Positions 17,207-25,915 are shown, counted from the stretch's first letter. The stretch: 64,000 bases of DNA from Sphingobacterium sp. SYP-B4668 (GCF_027627455.1 NZ_CP115483.1:1426001-1490000), one strand, 5' to 3'. Made by a program: numbers and translations. Notes: a model not told the origin generated them from the sequence alone.

Positions 17207-17285
17207 AAAAGCAGATCTTTTGATTTGTCTTTTTTATGATCCCGCAGCTGTAGAATTTGAGCCCTGTGTGTCAAGGATTGAGCTG
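17207..17285. repeat. att-like repeat with diverged terminator, third copy
   Basis: AAAAAGCAGATC-TTTT-GATTTGTCTTTTTT followed by ATGATCCCGCAGCTG is a diverged version of the terminator plus tRNA-Lys 3' end at 18138-18190. The next bases, TAGAATTTGAGCCC and CAAGGATTGAG, echo the repeats at 8188 and 13906. It probably marks the boundary of the element nearest the tRNA. Confidence 0.45.
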
Positions 17286-18084
17286 ATTAGCCAGTTAATA
17301 GCTCCTACTGCAATACGTATGTTGGTCGGAAAAATGATAGTTCCGTGTTGTTGCTTGCCGCTTAGAGGCTTTCTGAAATGCCCTAAGTGCGAAAGGATGT
17401 TGACAGGAAGTGCCTCAAAGGGGAAAGGGGAACTATTATAATTATTACCATTGCAGTTCCTCCTGCGGTACAAGGTTTAAGGCAGAAGCCGCTAATGAAG
17501 CTTTTGTAAAACAACTACGGTATCTATCCCCAAAGGCTGGTATGGTAGATGTTTTTATTGAAGCCTTTATAAACGATTTCAATAAGCAAACGAAAGCTCA
17601 AAACAGTGATAGAGCTAATATCATAAAAGAGATTGATACGCTGAACAAACGCTACCAAAATGCACTTCTAAAGAATGCTGACGGAGAGATGGACTATGAC
17701 GATTTTAAGGAAGTAAAGAAGTTAACTAAGGGTAGGATTGAGAAATTGGAGAAGCAATTGAATGACTTAGCTTCGGTAGGTACTGAAATTAGAGACTTGG
17801 TAGCTTCGGCTTTAAAAAAAGTCGCAAACATTGATAGACGCTATGAAAACGGCGATATTGAAGAAAAAAGGGTAGTATTGAGTTCGATGTTCCCCGATTT
17901 CTTGGTATTTGATGGAACTCAACATCGAACTCCGAAGATAAATTCCGCAATATTGCTTATGTATCAGAATACCAGTAAATTACAAGGCAAAAAAAATGGG
18001 ACAAGTCTATCGTTTTTAGACTTGTCCCAAGATGTGATCCCGCTGGGATTGGTTCGTTCCCACAATCCCCAAACACTGTCCTGA
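17286..18084 (+). pseudogene. Serine recombinase C-terminal remnant with frameshift (copy B)
   Basis: The first frame gives MLVGKMIVP (like the NPxYxGKIxVP end of the Recombinase domain), then LPLRGFLKCPKCERMLTG, the first zinc-ribbon pair. A one-base shift in the G/A-rich stretch near 17425 moves to the frame KGNYYNYYHCSSSCGTRFKA, the second ribbon part, followed by a long coiled coil (about 17540-17860) and VLSSMFPDFLVFDG. The catalytic resolvase domain and most of the Recombinase domain are missing. The reading frame runs out into the 152-bp repeat. Confidence 0.75.
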
Positions 18085-18175
18085 ACCTTCTCCGAATCGA
18101 ACCCGGCCGACTCTTCTGTTCTTACCCTATTGGATACAAAAAAAGCCCAATCTTTCGATTGAGCTTTTCTTGTGA
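18024..18175. repeat. 152-bp direct repeat, copy 2 (tRNA-proximal)
   Basis: The partner of 13750-13901. It runs from the 3' end of the recombinase remnant to the discriminator base of tRNA-Lys and contains the tRNA terminator. Its own start carries TGATCCCGCTGGGATT, a second copy of the last bases of the tRNA, so the interval between the two tRNA-end copies is itself a small cassette of about 138 bp. Confidence 0.88.
18138..18169 (-). terminator. Terminator of tRNA-Lys
   Basis: On the minus strand AGCTCAATC (18165-18157) pairs with GATTGGGCT (18152-18144), followed by a run of seven T. It lies 8 nt beyond the mature tRNA 3' end. Confidence 0.85.
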
Positions 18176-18245
18176 TCCCGCTGGGATTCGAACCCAGGAC
18201 CCATACATTAAAAGTGTATTGCTCTACCAGCTGAGCTACGGAATC
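18173..18245 (-). tRNA. tRNA-Lys (anticodon UUU)
   Basis: A complete cloverleaf on the minus strand: acceptor GATTCCG/CGGGATC, D arm GCTC-AGCTGGTA-GAGC, anticodon arm ATACA-CTTTTAA-TGTAT with UUU, variable GGGTC, T arm CTGGG-TTCGAAT-CCCAG and discriminator A. CCA is not encoded. Its 3' end is the probable attachment site for the stacked elements at 8.2-18.2 kb. Confidence 0.96.
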
Positions 18246-18505
18246 CTTTCTTTTTGTAGGAATTAATTCCGTTTTTGAAAGTGATGCAAAGGTAGGTATT
18301 TTGTTCAAAAATGCAAATTATAAAAGTGCTAAAAAAGTGAAAATGACTGAACGTATTCATTTTTAGTGAATTATTTTTTGGGATTGATTGTTGTGGTTTT
18401 GCTATCTTGACGAGATTACCGTTTCTTTCCAGAATTAAACCTTTATTTTTGCTGTTGTTGGATGTGTGTGGTTATTTTGGGATATCACTGAAAAAGAAAA
18501 ACAAA

Positions 18506-19180
18506 ATGAAAATACTAATCGTGGAGGATGAGATTGAATTACAGAAAAGCGTACAACAATTTTTGATAGATGAGCAGTATGTCGTGGAGGTTGCATCGGA
18601 TTTTTATTCGGCTACAGAAAAAATCAATCTTTATGAGTACGATTGTATCCTGTTGGATATTTCATTGCCGGGGGGGAGTGGGTTGGATCTATTGGCGCAG
18701 CTGCAACATAAGCAGGAGCATAATGTTATCATTATCTCGGCAAAGGATTCCATAGATGACAAAATCGAGGGATTGAATCTTGGTGCTGATGATTATCTAA
18801 CTAAACCTTTTCATTTGGCTGAACTCAATGCACGAATCAAAGCCGTATTGAGAAGGAAGCAGTTAGCGGGTAGCCAAGAGATGATTCTCAATAATGTGAA
18901 GGTGGATTTTGATGCTCGGACGGTGTGTGTCAGGGAGGAGAATTTGCATTTGAATCGTAAGGAATTTGATGTGTTTTCCTTTTTTGTCCTTAATAAAAAT
19001 AAACTGGTGACCAAGACTTCTTTGGCCGAGCATGTGTGGGGTGATAATTCTGACAATGCAGATAACTTGGACTTCATCTATTCGCAGATTAAGAATATTC
19101 GTAAGAAGTTAAAAGATAGCCACGCTGAAGTCGAAATTCAGGCAGTGTATGGTGTGGGCTACAAAATGATTGTTTTATGA
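18506..19180 (+). CDS. OmpR/PhoB-family response regulator
   Basis: 224 residues from the ATG at 18506 (MKILIVEDE); upstream in-frame codons are discounted because they precede the receiver fold. Receiver domain: acidic residues E7/D8, phospho-acceptor D51 and K100 in DDYLTKPF. The C-terminal winged helix (about 125-222) has RKEFDVF and an end AVYGVGYKM. Its stop overlaps the kinase start (ATGA at 19177), so the two are a coupled two-component pair. The regulated genes are unknown; no efflux or metal gene lies adjacent. Confidence 0.93.
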   Translation: MKILIVEDEIELQKSVQQFLIDEQYVVEVASDFYSATEKINLYEYDCILLDISLPGGSGLDLLAQLQHKQEHNVIIISAKDSIDDKIEGLNLGADDYLTKPFHLAELNARIKAVLRRKQLAGSQEMILNNVKVDFDARTVCVREENLHLNRKEFDVFSFFVLNKNKLVTKTSLAEHVWGDNSDNADNLDFIYSQIKNIRKKLKDSHAEVEIQAVYGVGYKMIVL

Positions 19181-20451
19181 GGCTTTTGAACTTGACGATG
19201 TTGTATCTTTCAGGGGCACTGTTGTTGATATTAAGTGTTTGGGCCATCGTGTTTTATGTTGATATGATGGATGAAGTATATGACAGCCTGGACGATGGAC
19301 TGGAAAATCATAAAATGCTCATTATACATAGGGCGAAAGAAGATCAGATGGTGTATCAAAAAAAGGATTTTGCAGAGAGTAATTATAGACTCACACCTGT
19401 AGATCCTGAGGTCGCCATAAATGGGTTTGAAACCTATTCGGATACGTCTATGTATATGGTTAATGAAGAAGATTTTGAGATAGTGAGGATGTTGACGACC
19501 TATTTTCAAGATAATGACGGACAATACTATAAATTGCAGGTCATTTCTTCTATGGTAGAAGAGGATGATTTAATTAGTAGCTTGTTATATTCCATTATTA
19601 CACTATTTGTGGTGGTGTTGGTCTCTATTTTTGTTATCAATAAGTTAATCTTGAGTAGGGTATGGCGTCCGTTTTACCAATTAAAGAATGAGCTTAGTCG
19701 TTTTAAACTAGGGAAAGATAACAGCTTTATGGCACCTCAGACAAGTGTTGTTGAATTTAAGGAGTTGAACTTAGCGATTGATAAGTTATTGAAAGAGAAT
19801 ACGGAGGTCTATGACAAGCAAAAGAGTTTTATTGAGAACGCATCACATGAGCTTCAGACACCTCTAGCAATCTCCCAATCTAAGGTAGAAATGTTGCTGC
19901 CTGATTTTGAAGAGAATGAAAAAGTCTTGAACCAGTTGTCAGATATTCTTGTCCAGTTGGATCGCATGAAACGATTAAATAAGACGTTATTACTGTTGAC
20001 AAAAATAGAGAATCGTCAGTTTAGGGAATATGCATCTATAGACTTTAATTTACTGTGGAAAGATCAAATTGAAGCTTTTAAGGAGTTGTTGCAACATAAA
20101 AGTATAGCTATCCATATAGAAGAGAAAGGGCAATTGAGCTGTCAATTTAATCCCGACTTGGCAGCAATGCTGGTTTCTAATCTTTTGAAGAACGCTATGG
20201 TACATAATGTGTATGGTGGACTCATTAAGGTGTGTGTGGGGGAAAATCGGTTTACAATAGCTAATACAGGGAATAATAGTGCATTGGATGCTAAATCTAT
20301 TTTTGATAGATTTTATAAAGATGTTGAAAACCAGCAGTCTACAGGTCTTGGGCTTGCTATTGTAAAATCGATAGTGGAGCAGGAGCAAGGGAAGGTGGTC
20401 TATCAATATCAGAATGATATGCATACGTTCGAGGTTGTCTTTGAACGATAG
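19177..20451 (+). CDS. Sensor histidine kinase
   Basis: 424 residues. TM1 at about 6-28, a periplasmic sensor segment (about 29-133) with no recognised domain, TM2 at about 136-159, a HAMP-like linker, then HisKA with His224 in FIENASHELQTPLA. The ATPase part has N-box LVSNLLKNAMVHN, a reduced G1 box and GLGLAIVKSIVE. It is the cognate kinase of the preceding OmpR-type regulator by overlap. The signal is unknown. Confidence 0.93.
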   Translation: MRLLNLTMLYLSGALLLILSVWAIVFYVDMMDEVYDSLDDGLENHKMLIIHRAKEDQMVYQKKDFAESNYRLTPVDPEVAINGFETYSDTSMYMVNEEDFEIVRMLTTYFQDNDGQYYKLQVISSMVEEDDLISSLLYSIITLFVVVLVSIFVINKLILSRVWRPFYQLKNELSRFKLGKDNSFMAPQTSVVEFKELNLAIDKLLKENTEVYDKQKSFIENASHELQTPLAISQSKVEMLLPDFEENEKVLNQLSDILVQLDRMKRLNKTLLLLTKIENRQFREYASIDFNLLWKDQIEAFKELLQHKSIAIHIEEKGQLSCQFNPDLAAMLVSNLLKNAMVHNVYGGLIKVCVGENRFTIANTGNNSALDAKSIFDRFYKDVENQQSTGLGLAIVKSIVEQEQGKVVYQYQNDMHTFEVVFER

Positions 20452-20478
20452 CTTCTCTTCTGACCGTCGAGTAGACAC

Positions 20479-20772
20479 TTAATCGTTGCGAAGGTATTCT
20501 TCGTCCTCCTGGCTAATAGAAGTTGGAGCAGGCGTTAGTATGGGAGAGTCGGAGTTAACCGTATAGCTTGAAGGGTGTTGGTCTTTTTTTCGTCTCGGAC
20601 GACCTAGAAGTAGGCCTACAATTACACCTATTAAAAAGAATATAGCCAGAATAGCAAGTTTAGAAATATTGTAGTTTCCAAATACCCAAAAGGTTACCTC
20701 TTCAGTGTTTTTCATGAGAATAATGGTCAGTAAGACCGTGAGTATAAGGAGTACAATTGTTTTTGGGCGCAT
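20479..20772 (-). CDS. Small two-TM membrane protein, LapA-like
   Basis: 97 residues with two hydrophobic helices (about 5-20 and 38-58), the second ending in the basic patch GRPRRKKDQ, then a disordered Ser/Thr/Pro-rich acidic tail. This resembles LapA/DUF1049 proteins, which sit in the inner membrane beside envelope assembly functions. It converges on the histidine kinase and is followed upstream by a terminator at 20846. The function in this group is unknown. Confidence 0.6.
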   Translation of the reverse strand: MRPKTIVLLILTVLLTIILMKNTEEVTFWVFGNYNISKLAILAIFFLIGVIVGLLLGRPRRKKDQHPSSYTVNSDSPILTPAPTSISQEDEEYLRND

Positions 20773-20845
20773 ATCGTAGTTCTGAGACGCAAACTTAGAG
20801 AAACTTTTTTTGATATGAAAGTTTATGGGAGGGACACGGACATAA

Positions 20846-20874
20846 AAAAGGGGATAACATTGTTATCCCCTTTT
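20846..20874. terminator. Terminator after rplI
   Basis: AAAAGGGGATAACA pairs with TGTTATCCCCTTTT almost perfectly, with T-rich flanks on both strands. It lies about 22 nt beyond the rplI stop and closes rpsF-rpsR-rplI. Confidence 0.88.
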
Positions 20875-20896
20875 ATTTTGAATATTGTAAATGCTA

Positions 20897-21340
20897 TTAT
20901 TCAGCAACCACTTCAAAAGGAACTTGAACTTTAACTTCTTTGTGTAGGTTCAAGTTGGCGATGTATTCACCAACCAATTTAGGTTCAGTTTCGAAAGTGA
21001 TGCGACGGCGATCTACGTCAAAACCTTGAGCTTTCAATGCATCAGCAATTTGGATGCTGTTTACTTTTCCAAAGATTTTGCCAGATTCACCAGCTTTAGC
21101 ACCAATTGTCAACTTAATTGCTTCCAATTTAGTTGCTAATTCTGTCGCGTCTTTTTTAATTTTCTCTTGTTTGAACTGTGCTTGTTTAATGTTCTCAGCC
21201 AACACTTTCTTTGCAGAAGGAGTTGCTAAAGTAGCCAAACCTTGAGGAATTAAGTAGTTACGACCGTAACCTGGTTTTACGACGACCACATCGTCTTTTT
21301 CACCTAGGTGTTTGATATCATGTTTTAAAATAATTTCCAT
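20897..21340 (-). CDS. rplI: 50S ribosomal protein L9
   Basis: 147 residues, normal length for bL9. It begins MEIILKHDIKHLGEKDDVV with the conserved VKPGYGRNYLIPQGLA segment that binds 23S rRNA, then the long connecting helix and a C-terminal domain (GKIFGKVNSIQIADAL). It is the last gene of the rpsF-rpsR-rplI operon, 13 nt after rpsR. Confidence 0.97.
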   Translation of the reverse strand: MEIILKHDIKHLGEKDDVVVVKPGYGRNYLIPQGLATLATPSAKKVLAENIKQAQFKQEKIKKDATELATKLEAIKLTIGAKAGESGKIFGKVNSIQIADALKAQGFDVDRRRITFETEPKLVGEYIANLNLHKEVKVQVPFEVVAE

Positions 21341-21353
21341 GTCGTAATTCTCC

Positions 21354-21617
21354 TTATTTTAATGAGTCAGTAACGTAAGGCAACAAACCAATGTGACGAG
21401 CACGTTTTACAGCTTGAGCAACTTTACGTTGGAATTTCAATGAAGTACCAGTAAGACGACGAGGTAAGATTTTACCTTGGTCATTCACAAATTTCAAAAG
21501 GAAATTAGCGTCTTTATAGTCGATGTATTTGATTCCGTTCTTTTTGAAACGGCAATATTTTTTACGGTTGTCCTCTACTTTAGGAGCAGTTACGTATTGG
21601 ATGTTTTCGTTTGCCAT
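21354..21617 (-). CDS. rpsR: 30S ribosomal protein S18
   Basis: 87 residues; bS18 core [20 protein letters not shown] then [20 protein letters not shown]. It pairs with S6 on the small-subunit platform. Its start abuts the rpsF stop, so the two are translationally coupled. Confidence 0.97.
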   Translation of the reverse strand: MANENIQYVTAPKVEDNRKKYCRFKKNGIKYIDYKDANFLLKFVNDQGKILPRRLTGTSLKFQRKVAQAVKRARHIGLLPYVTDSLK

Positions 21618-21985
21618 TATTTTGCTACCTCCTCAGTTTTAGTTTCTGCTTTCTTATTGAATGCACCGCTACGTTTTTTCTCGCTGTATGCAATGGCGTG
21701 TTTGTCTAACGAAATCGTTAGGAAACGCATTACGCGTTCATCACGTCTGTATTCAATTTCAAGTTTTCTGATTAATTCACCTGGAGCCTTGAATTCAGTT
21801 AAGTGATAGAATCCAGTTGTTTTTTTTTCAATTGGATACGCTAATTTTCTCAAACCCCAATTGTCTTCAGCGACAATCTCGGCTCCGCCTTCTGTTAAGA
21901 TGTTTTTGAATTTTGCGACGATTTCTTTCGCAACATCTTCAGAAAGCAACGGGGTAAGAATGATTACAGATTCGTACTGTTGCAT
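21617..21985 (-). CDS. rpsF: 30S ribosomal protein S6
   Basis: 122 residues from the ATG at 21985 ([20 protein letters not shown]), the conserved bS6 start; an in-frame ATG at 22060 would add 25 unrelated residues and is rejected. The core includes [19 protein letters not shown] and the basic [11 protein letters not shown]. The C-terminal tail is Lys/Glu-rich. First gene of the operon. Confidence 0.97.
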   Translation of the reverse strand: MQQYESVIILTPLLSEDVAKEIVAKFKNILTEGGAEIVAEDNWGLRKLAYPIEKKTTGFYHLTEFKAPGELIRKLEIEYRRDERVMRFLTISLDKHAIAYSEKKRSGAFNKKAETKTEEVAK

Positions 21986-22033
21986 TTTGTTAATTATTTT
22001 TGTTAATTTATATTCTCCGCACTTACGGAAGTG

Positions 22034-22041
22034 CAAAGGTA
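22034..22041 (-). promoter_or_regulatory. Candidate -7 box of the rpsF promoter
   Basis: TACCTTTG on the minus strand matches TAnnTTTG, 49 nt before the rpsF ATG. A short stem GCACTT-CCGT-AAGTGC (22034-22019) overlaps the expected start site. No clear -33 TTTG is seen. Confidence 0.4.
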
Positions 22042-22117
22042 TAAAATTGTTTTTATTCATGAAAGAAAAAAATGGATATTACTAAGGGTGTATAAATATT
22101 TGATAACTTTACAATCT

Positions 22118-23017
22118 ATGAAACGAATCAACTATTATATACTTACGTTACTGACCGTCTGTTTTTTAGGAAGCTTTCAGTCAGAGGTGCTTGCGCAACG
22201 AAATCCTTTGGATGATGGAGTTGTGCGTATTTTGGCGATTGGGAACAGTTTTTCGGAAGATGCCATTGAGAATTATTTGTATGACCTTGCCAAAGCTGAG
22301 GGGAAATCTATGGTGATTGGGAATCTTTATATAGGCGGTGCGCCGTTGAGTTTGCATCTTAAAAATGTGGAAGAGAATAAAGGCGCGTACAACTACCGAA
22401 AGACGGGAGTAAATGGGCAAAAGACGGCTGCCACTGATGTCAAAATAGCGGATGCTTTACTCGATGAACAATGGGATTATATTAGCTTTCAACAGGCGAG
22501 CCCTTTGTCGGGGATGTATGATAGCTATGCAGCCTCACTGCCCAAGCTATTTGAATACGTACGTGGAAAAGTACAATATCCACAAACACAATATGTACTT
22601 CATCAAACCTGGGCCTATCAACAAGATAGCAAGCATGATGGGTTTCTTAACTATGGTAAAGACCAAATGAAGATGTATAACGCGATTGTAGAGACTTCCA
22701 AACAGGCATTCAGATTGGTTCCTTTTGATTTGCTAGTGCCTTCAGGTACAGCGATCCAGAATGCTAGAACAAGTTTCATTGGTGATCATTTCACTAGGGA
22801 TGGTTACCATTTGCAGTTAGATTATGGACGATTTACAGCAGCTTGTACGTGGTATGAAACGTTATTCGGGATGGATGTCCGTAAAAATAAATATAAACCT
22901 TTGACTGTCAAGGGAGTCCAATCTGAAATCGCAAAGGAGGCGGCCCACAACGCCGTGCAACATCCATTCCGTGTGATTCAGTTGGCTGCTTTTCAGATTA
23001 TGGATATAAGTCATTAA
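22118..23017 (+). CDS. DUF4886 SGNH-like secreted hydrolase
   Basis: 299 residues from ATG 22118, which starts a signal peptide (MKRINYYILTLLTVCFLGSF, cleavage after VLAQ). The DUF4886 core begins VRILAIGNSFSEDAIENYL, where GNS is the SGNH block I with Ser nucleophile. Later blocks are WDYISFQQASPLSG and the block V segment GDHFTRDGYHLQLDYGRFTA, with the Asp/His pair DGYH. Relatives are periplasmic and occur in glycan-degrading Bacteroidota; the substrate is unknown, and esterase or deacetylase activity is only an inference. It is transcribed divergently from rpsF. Confidence 0.85.
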   Translation: MKRINYYILTLLTVCFLGSFQSEVLAQRNPLDDGVVRILAIGNSFSEDAIENYLYDLAKAEGKSMVIGNLYIGGAPLSLHLKNVEENKGAYNYRKTGVNGQKTAATDVKIADALLDEQWDYISFQQASPLSGMYDSYAASLPKLFEYVRGKVQYPQTQYVLHQTWAYQQDSKHDGFLNYGKDQMKMYNAIVETSKQAFRLVPFDLLVPSGTAIQNARTSFIGDHFTRDGYHLQLDYGRFTAACTWYETLFGMDVRKNKYKPLTVKGVQSEIAKEAAHNAVQHPFRVIQLAAFQIMDISH

Positions 23018-23235
23018 GGATATTCCCGTCCTTAATTTTTATGAATTAGTTAAATAAATCGAGATTGTTCTATCCGTTGGAGGATAGGTCGTAATGCAAT
23101 TGTAGTGCTTGTGAAGGAATATAAAATGTGCCCTATGAGCTGGAGTTGCTTGCGCTTATCAGTACAACATAAGAAACCCCATTTCTCTTAAATCTTAGCA
23201 GATGAATTAGAATATGGGGACTGAGGGGCTTATGG

Positions 23236-23889
23236 TCAATGTAGGATTAGTAGTTTTTCACATACTATTGAACTGAATACTTCTTCTATTTGACCGTTGA
23301 TGGATACTGTCATGTTGCCATCAAAAGTCTCTTTGCCAATTATTTTTATTTGCGCACCTAATTGTATGTTTTTTGAATTGAGGTATTGCAGAAATGCTTC
23401 GCTCGAATCACTGATGGCCATCAATACGACTTCGGTATTTAGGTGGGCAGTGGAAAGGGCTTTATACTTCGGTATAGCGACTTTGCCGTGGATGTCCGGT
23501 ATAGGGGAGCCATGAGGGTCAAACTTGGGATAGCCTAATAGTTCGTCCATTTTCTCAAATAGTTTTGGCGACTGGATATGTTCGATTTGTTCAGCTATGG
23601 CATGTACCTCTTCCCAGCCAAATCCCATCTTTTGGAAAAGAAACATTTCGGTCAAGCGGTGTTTACGAAGAATCATAGCGGCTTCTTTTTTGCCTAATTT
23701 TGTTAGCTTCAGTGGTTTGTAGCTTTCGTAATGGACTAGACCTTTTTCTGAGAACTTCTTAATCATACCATTGACAGTGGGCATCTTGAGGTCCAGTCGT
23801 TTACTTAACTCATTGATGCTCACCTCTCCTTGGTCGTTTTCCAAAGATAGTATCGCTTTTAAATAGTTCTCCTCAACAGCTGAATACAT
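23236..23889 (-). CDS. DtxR/MntR-family metal-dependent repressor
   Basis: 217 residues. The N-terminal winged helix has SINELSKRLDLKMPTVNGMI as its HTH; the dimerisation and metal domain includes LRKHRLTEMFLFQKMGF and EVHAIAEQIEHIQS, giving His and Glu ligands as in DtxR/MntR. The last 70 residues resemble a FeoA/SH3-like domain. It should bind DNA when loaded with Fe or Mn. The divergent ZIP promoter at 23953 carries a DtxR-like box, and a second box lies at 25919. Confidence 0.9.
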   Translation of the reverse strand: MYSAVEENYLKAILSLENDQGEVSINELSKRLDLKMPTVNGMIKKFSEKGLVHYESYKPLKLTKLGKKEAAMILRKHRLTEMFLFQKMGFGWEEVHAIAEQIEHIQSPKLFEKMDELLGYPKFDPHGSPIPDIHGKVAIPKYKALSTAHLNTEVVLMAISDSSEAFLQYLNSKNIQLGAQIKIIGKETFDGNMTVSINGQIEEVFSSIVCEKLLILH

Positions 23890-23952
23890 AAATTCAAAAT
23901 TATAAAAAATGTAAATGATTTGAAAGTTTATAGTTAGTTATTTTGAAAACAT

Positions 23953-23983
23953 TTTGTTAGTCTAAGCTAACTTTTTATATTTG
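23953..23983 (+). promoter_or_regulatory. ZIP promoter with embedded DtxR-like box
   Basis: TTTG (23953-23956), a 19-nt spacer and TATATTTG (23976-23983) make a full promoter. The spacer begins with TTAGTCTAAGCTAAC (23957-23971), close to the first 15 positions of the DtxR/IdeR box (TTAGGTTAGSCTAACCTAA). Repressor bound there would block both promoter elements. Confidence 0.7.
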
Positions 23984-24095
23984 CATAATCTAATAAATTA
24001 AATTGCAGAATTTAAATCAATGTTGGAATTGGCGCAATGTAGGTATTAGGGGCTCGCAAATGTAAAATGATATTTAAATTTATTAATGACAAGAT

Positions 24096-24911
24096 ATGGA
24101 TGCTTTGATTGATTATCTTTCTACGGTTGACCCTGTTCTGGCAGCATTATATGCTGGACTTTTTACTTGGGGGGTGACTGCATTAGGCTCTTCTTTTGTC
24201 TTTCTCTTTAAAGAGATTAATCCGAAATTGTTGAACGGCATGTTGGGCTTTACGGGAGGGGTGATGGTTGCCGCTAGTTTTTGGAGTTTGCTGACCCCTG
24301 CAATCGAGATGAGCAAAGGAGAAGGGTTTGAAAAAGTGCTTCCATCGGCTATAGGATTTTTGCTTGGTGCTTTTTTTATATTCGGATTGGACAAGTTGAT
24401 GCCTCATCTCCATATCAATTTTAAACGAACGGAAGGTCCAAAATCTTCCCTTCAGCGTACGACATTGCTTACTATCGCTATTGCGCTGCACAATATCCCA
24501 GAAGGGCTTGCTGTGGGAGTGCTATTTGGAGGTGTGGCTAGTGGTATCCCAGAGGCTAGTATTGCTGGAGCGGTGCTGTTGGCTATTGGAATAGGGTTGC
24601 AAAATTTTCCAGAGGGTGTAGCGGTGTCGATGCCTTTGAGGAGGATGGGATTGTCTAGGTGGAAAAGTTTCAATTATGGACAGCTTTCTGCAATCGTTGA
24701 GCCTATTTTTGCTGTGTTGGGTGCTTTGGCTGTTGGTTTTTTTATGCCTATCTTGCCTTATGCACTTTCCTTTGCTGCTGGGGCTATGATTTTTGTGGTG
24801 GTAGAGGAAGTCATTCCCGAGACACAACAACAAAAGCACTCGGATATCCCCATTATGGGGTTTATTATAGGGTTTGTCGTCATGATGGTGCTGGACGTTG
24901 CCTTGTCATGA
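24096..24911 (+). CDS. ZIP-family divalent metal transporter
   Basis: 271 residues with about eight TM helices. Metal-site motifs HNIPEG (132-137, TM4) and QNFPEG (169-174, TM5) are diagnostic; the second has Gln where many ZIPs have His. A His-containing loop, LMPHLHINF, lies between TM3 and TM4. It imports Zn, Fe or Mn. It is divergent from the DtxR-type repressor with a DtxR-like box in its promoter, so iron or manganese control is likely. Confidence 0.9.
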   Translation: MDALIDYLSTVDPVLAALYAGLFTWGVTALGSSFVFLFKEINPKLLNGMLGFTGGVMVAASFWSLLTPAIEMSKGEGFEKVLPSAIGFLLGAFFIFGLDKLMPHLHINFKRTEGPKSSLQRTTLLTIAIALHNIPEGLAVGVLFGGVASGIPEASIAGAVLLAIGIGLQNFPEGVAVSMPLRRMGLSRWKSFNYGQLSAIVEPIFAVLGALAVGFFMPILPYALSFAAGAMIFVVVEEVIPETQQQKHSDIPIMGFIIGFVVMMVLDVALS

Positions 24912-25090
24912 TCGATAATATGACGGTTTGTTCATCTTAAATTTAACGAAAAGAAAAAGACATTTGCTAAATTTAAGGTGTCATAGCGGTGGGATTAAAG
25001 AGTGGGAGGGATGTTGGAGACGACCTATTTATAGTCGAAAGTTGGATTGTTTAATTTTGCGTTTATTTATAACAGTAATATCAATAGAAT

Positions 25091-25807
25091 ATGGAAAATC
25101 TACATCATAAAAAGGCCATTGTAACAGGTGGTGGAAGAGGACTTGGTAAGGCAACAGCAGTTGCTTTGGCTAAGGAGGGAGTATCGGTTGCCGTAACAGG
25201 ACGTAATGAAGCGAATTTGATTCAGACTGTGAGGGAGCTGGAGACGTTGGGTGTAAAAGCAACATATGGTGTGTTTGATGTTGCGGATAAAGAGCAGGTT
25301 GCTTCGGTTGTTCCTAAATTAATTGAAGAATTGGGTGGGATTGATATTTTAATCAATAATGCTGGTATTGCAGAGTTTGGCTCATTTTTGGAAATGGATT
25401 CAGCGCGTTGGGAGCAGATTTTGATGACCAATGTGATGGGAATATATCACGTGACCTATGCCGTATTACCTCATTTGGTGGCTAATAACAGTGGAGATAT
25501 TGTTAATGTGAGTTCGACCGCAGGACTATCCGGTAGTCCGGGGACATCGGCTTATTCAGCATCCAAGTTTGCGGTAATAGGACTTTCGGAGTCTCTAATG
25601 AAAGAAGTTCGAAAAAATAATATTCGTGTATGCACATTGATGCCGAGTACGATTGCGTCAGATATGTCTATCGATTTAGGACTTACTGATGGGGATCCTG
25701 AAAAGGTCTTACAGCCTGCTGATTTCGCTGAGCTAATCATCGCAAATCTCAAACTGCCGAGAAGGGCATTGTTGAAATCTGCTTCTCTGTGGTCCACCAA
25801 TCCTTAA
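25091..25807 (+). CDS. SDR-family oxidoreductase, FabG-like
   Basis: 238 residues. NAD(P)-binding TGGGRGLGKA (about 13-22), structural NNAG (about 88-91), catalytic Ser in VNVSSTAGLSG and YSASK with active Tyr and Lys. Short-chain dehydrogenases of this type reduce 3-oxoacyl or other carbonyl substrates; the substrate is not set by sequence. It lies between two metal-regulated units but has its own candidate -7 box (TAATTTTG at 25052) and terminator, so a link to metals is not shown. Confidence 0.88.
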   Translation: MENLHHKKAIVTGGGRGLGKATAVALAKEGVSVAVTGRNEANLIQTVRELETLGVKATYGVFDVADKEQVASVVPKLIEELGGIDILINNAGIAEFGSFLEMDSARWEQILMTNVMGIYHVTYAVLPHLVANNSGDIVNVSSTAGLSGSPGTSAYSASKFAVIGLSESLMKEVRKNNIRVCTLMPSTIASDMSIDLGLTDGDPEKVLQPADFAELIIANLKLPRRALLKSASLWSTNP

Positions 25808-25843
25808 AACAAAAGCCCATCGTAGACGATGGGCTTTTGTTTT
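25806..25843 (+). terminator. Rho-independent terminator after the SDR gene
   Basis: A 17-bp perfect stem, AAAACAAAAGCCCATCG / CGATGGGCTTTTGTTTT, with loop TAGA overlaps the stop codon and ends in T-rich sequence. Confidence 0.92.
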
Positions 25844-25915
25844 AAGGAGGTGTAGGGACTAGTCAATAGTTCAGGAATTTTCTTACTTGTGTATGTTAGT
25901 TTTAGGAATAATAAA

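Larger units (their letters stand above)
8185..18172. mobile_element. Accessory region stacked at the 3' end of tRNA-Lys
   Basis: This interval looks like two or three integrated elements accreted at the tRNA-Lys gene at 18173-18245. Boundaries: att-like sequences near 8188, 13898 and 17238, and the tRNA 3' end at 18173. Two of the segments end with a decayed C-terminal part of a serine recombinase plus a copy of the tRNA's downstream terminator region. Genes inside are sparse, interrupted and cargo-like (acetyltransferase, ArsR operon, aldehyde dehydrogenase, IS fragment). No intact integrase or conjugation gene is present, so the elements look immobile. Confidence 0.65.

Noticed and set aside
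17964..18308. 114-codon minus-strand ORF across tRNA-Lys and the 152-bp repeat
   Set aside because: It reads through the tRNA and its terminator (VAQLVEQYTF, GSNPSGIT are translated tRNA sequence); a typical false ORF at tRNA genes.
22019..22034. S6:S18 autoregulatory leader of rpsF
   Set aside because: A short hairpin is present, but it overlaps the probable -7 box and transcription start, so much of it may not be transcribed; the conserved bulged motif is not clear.
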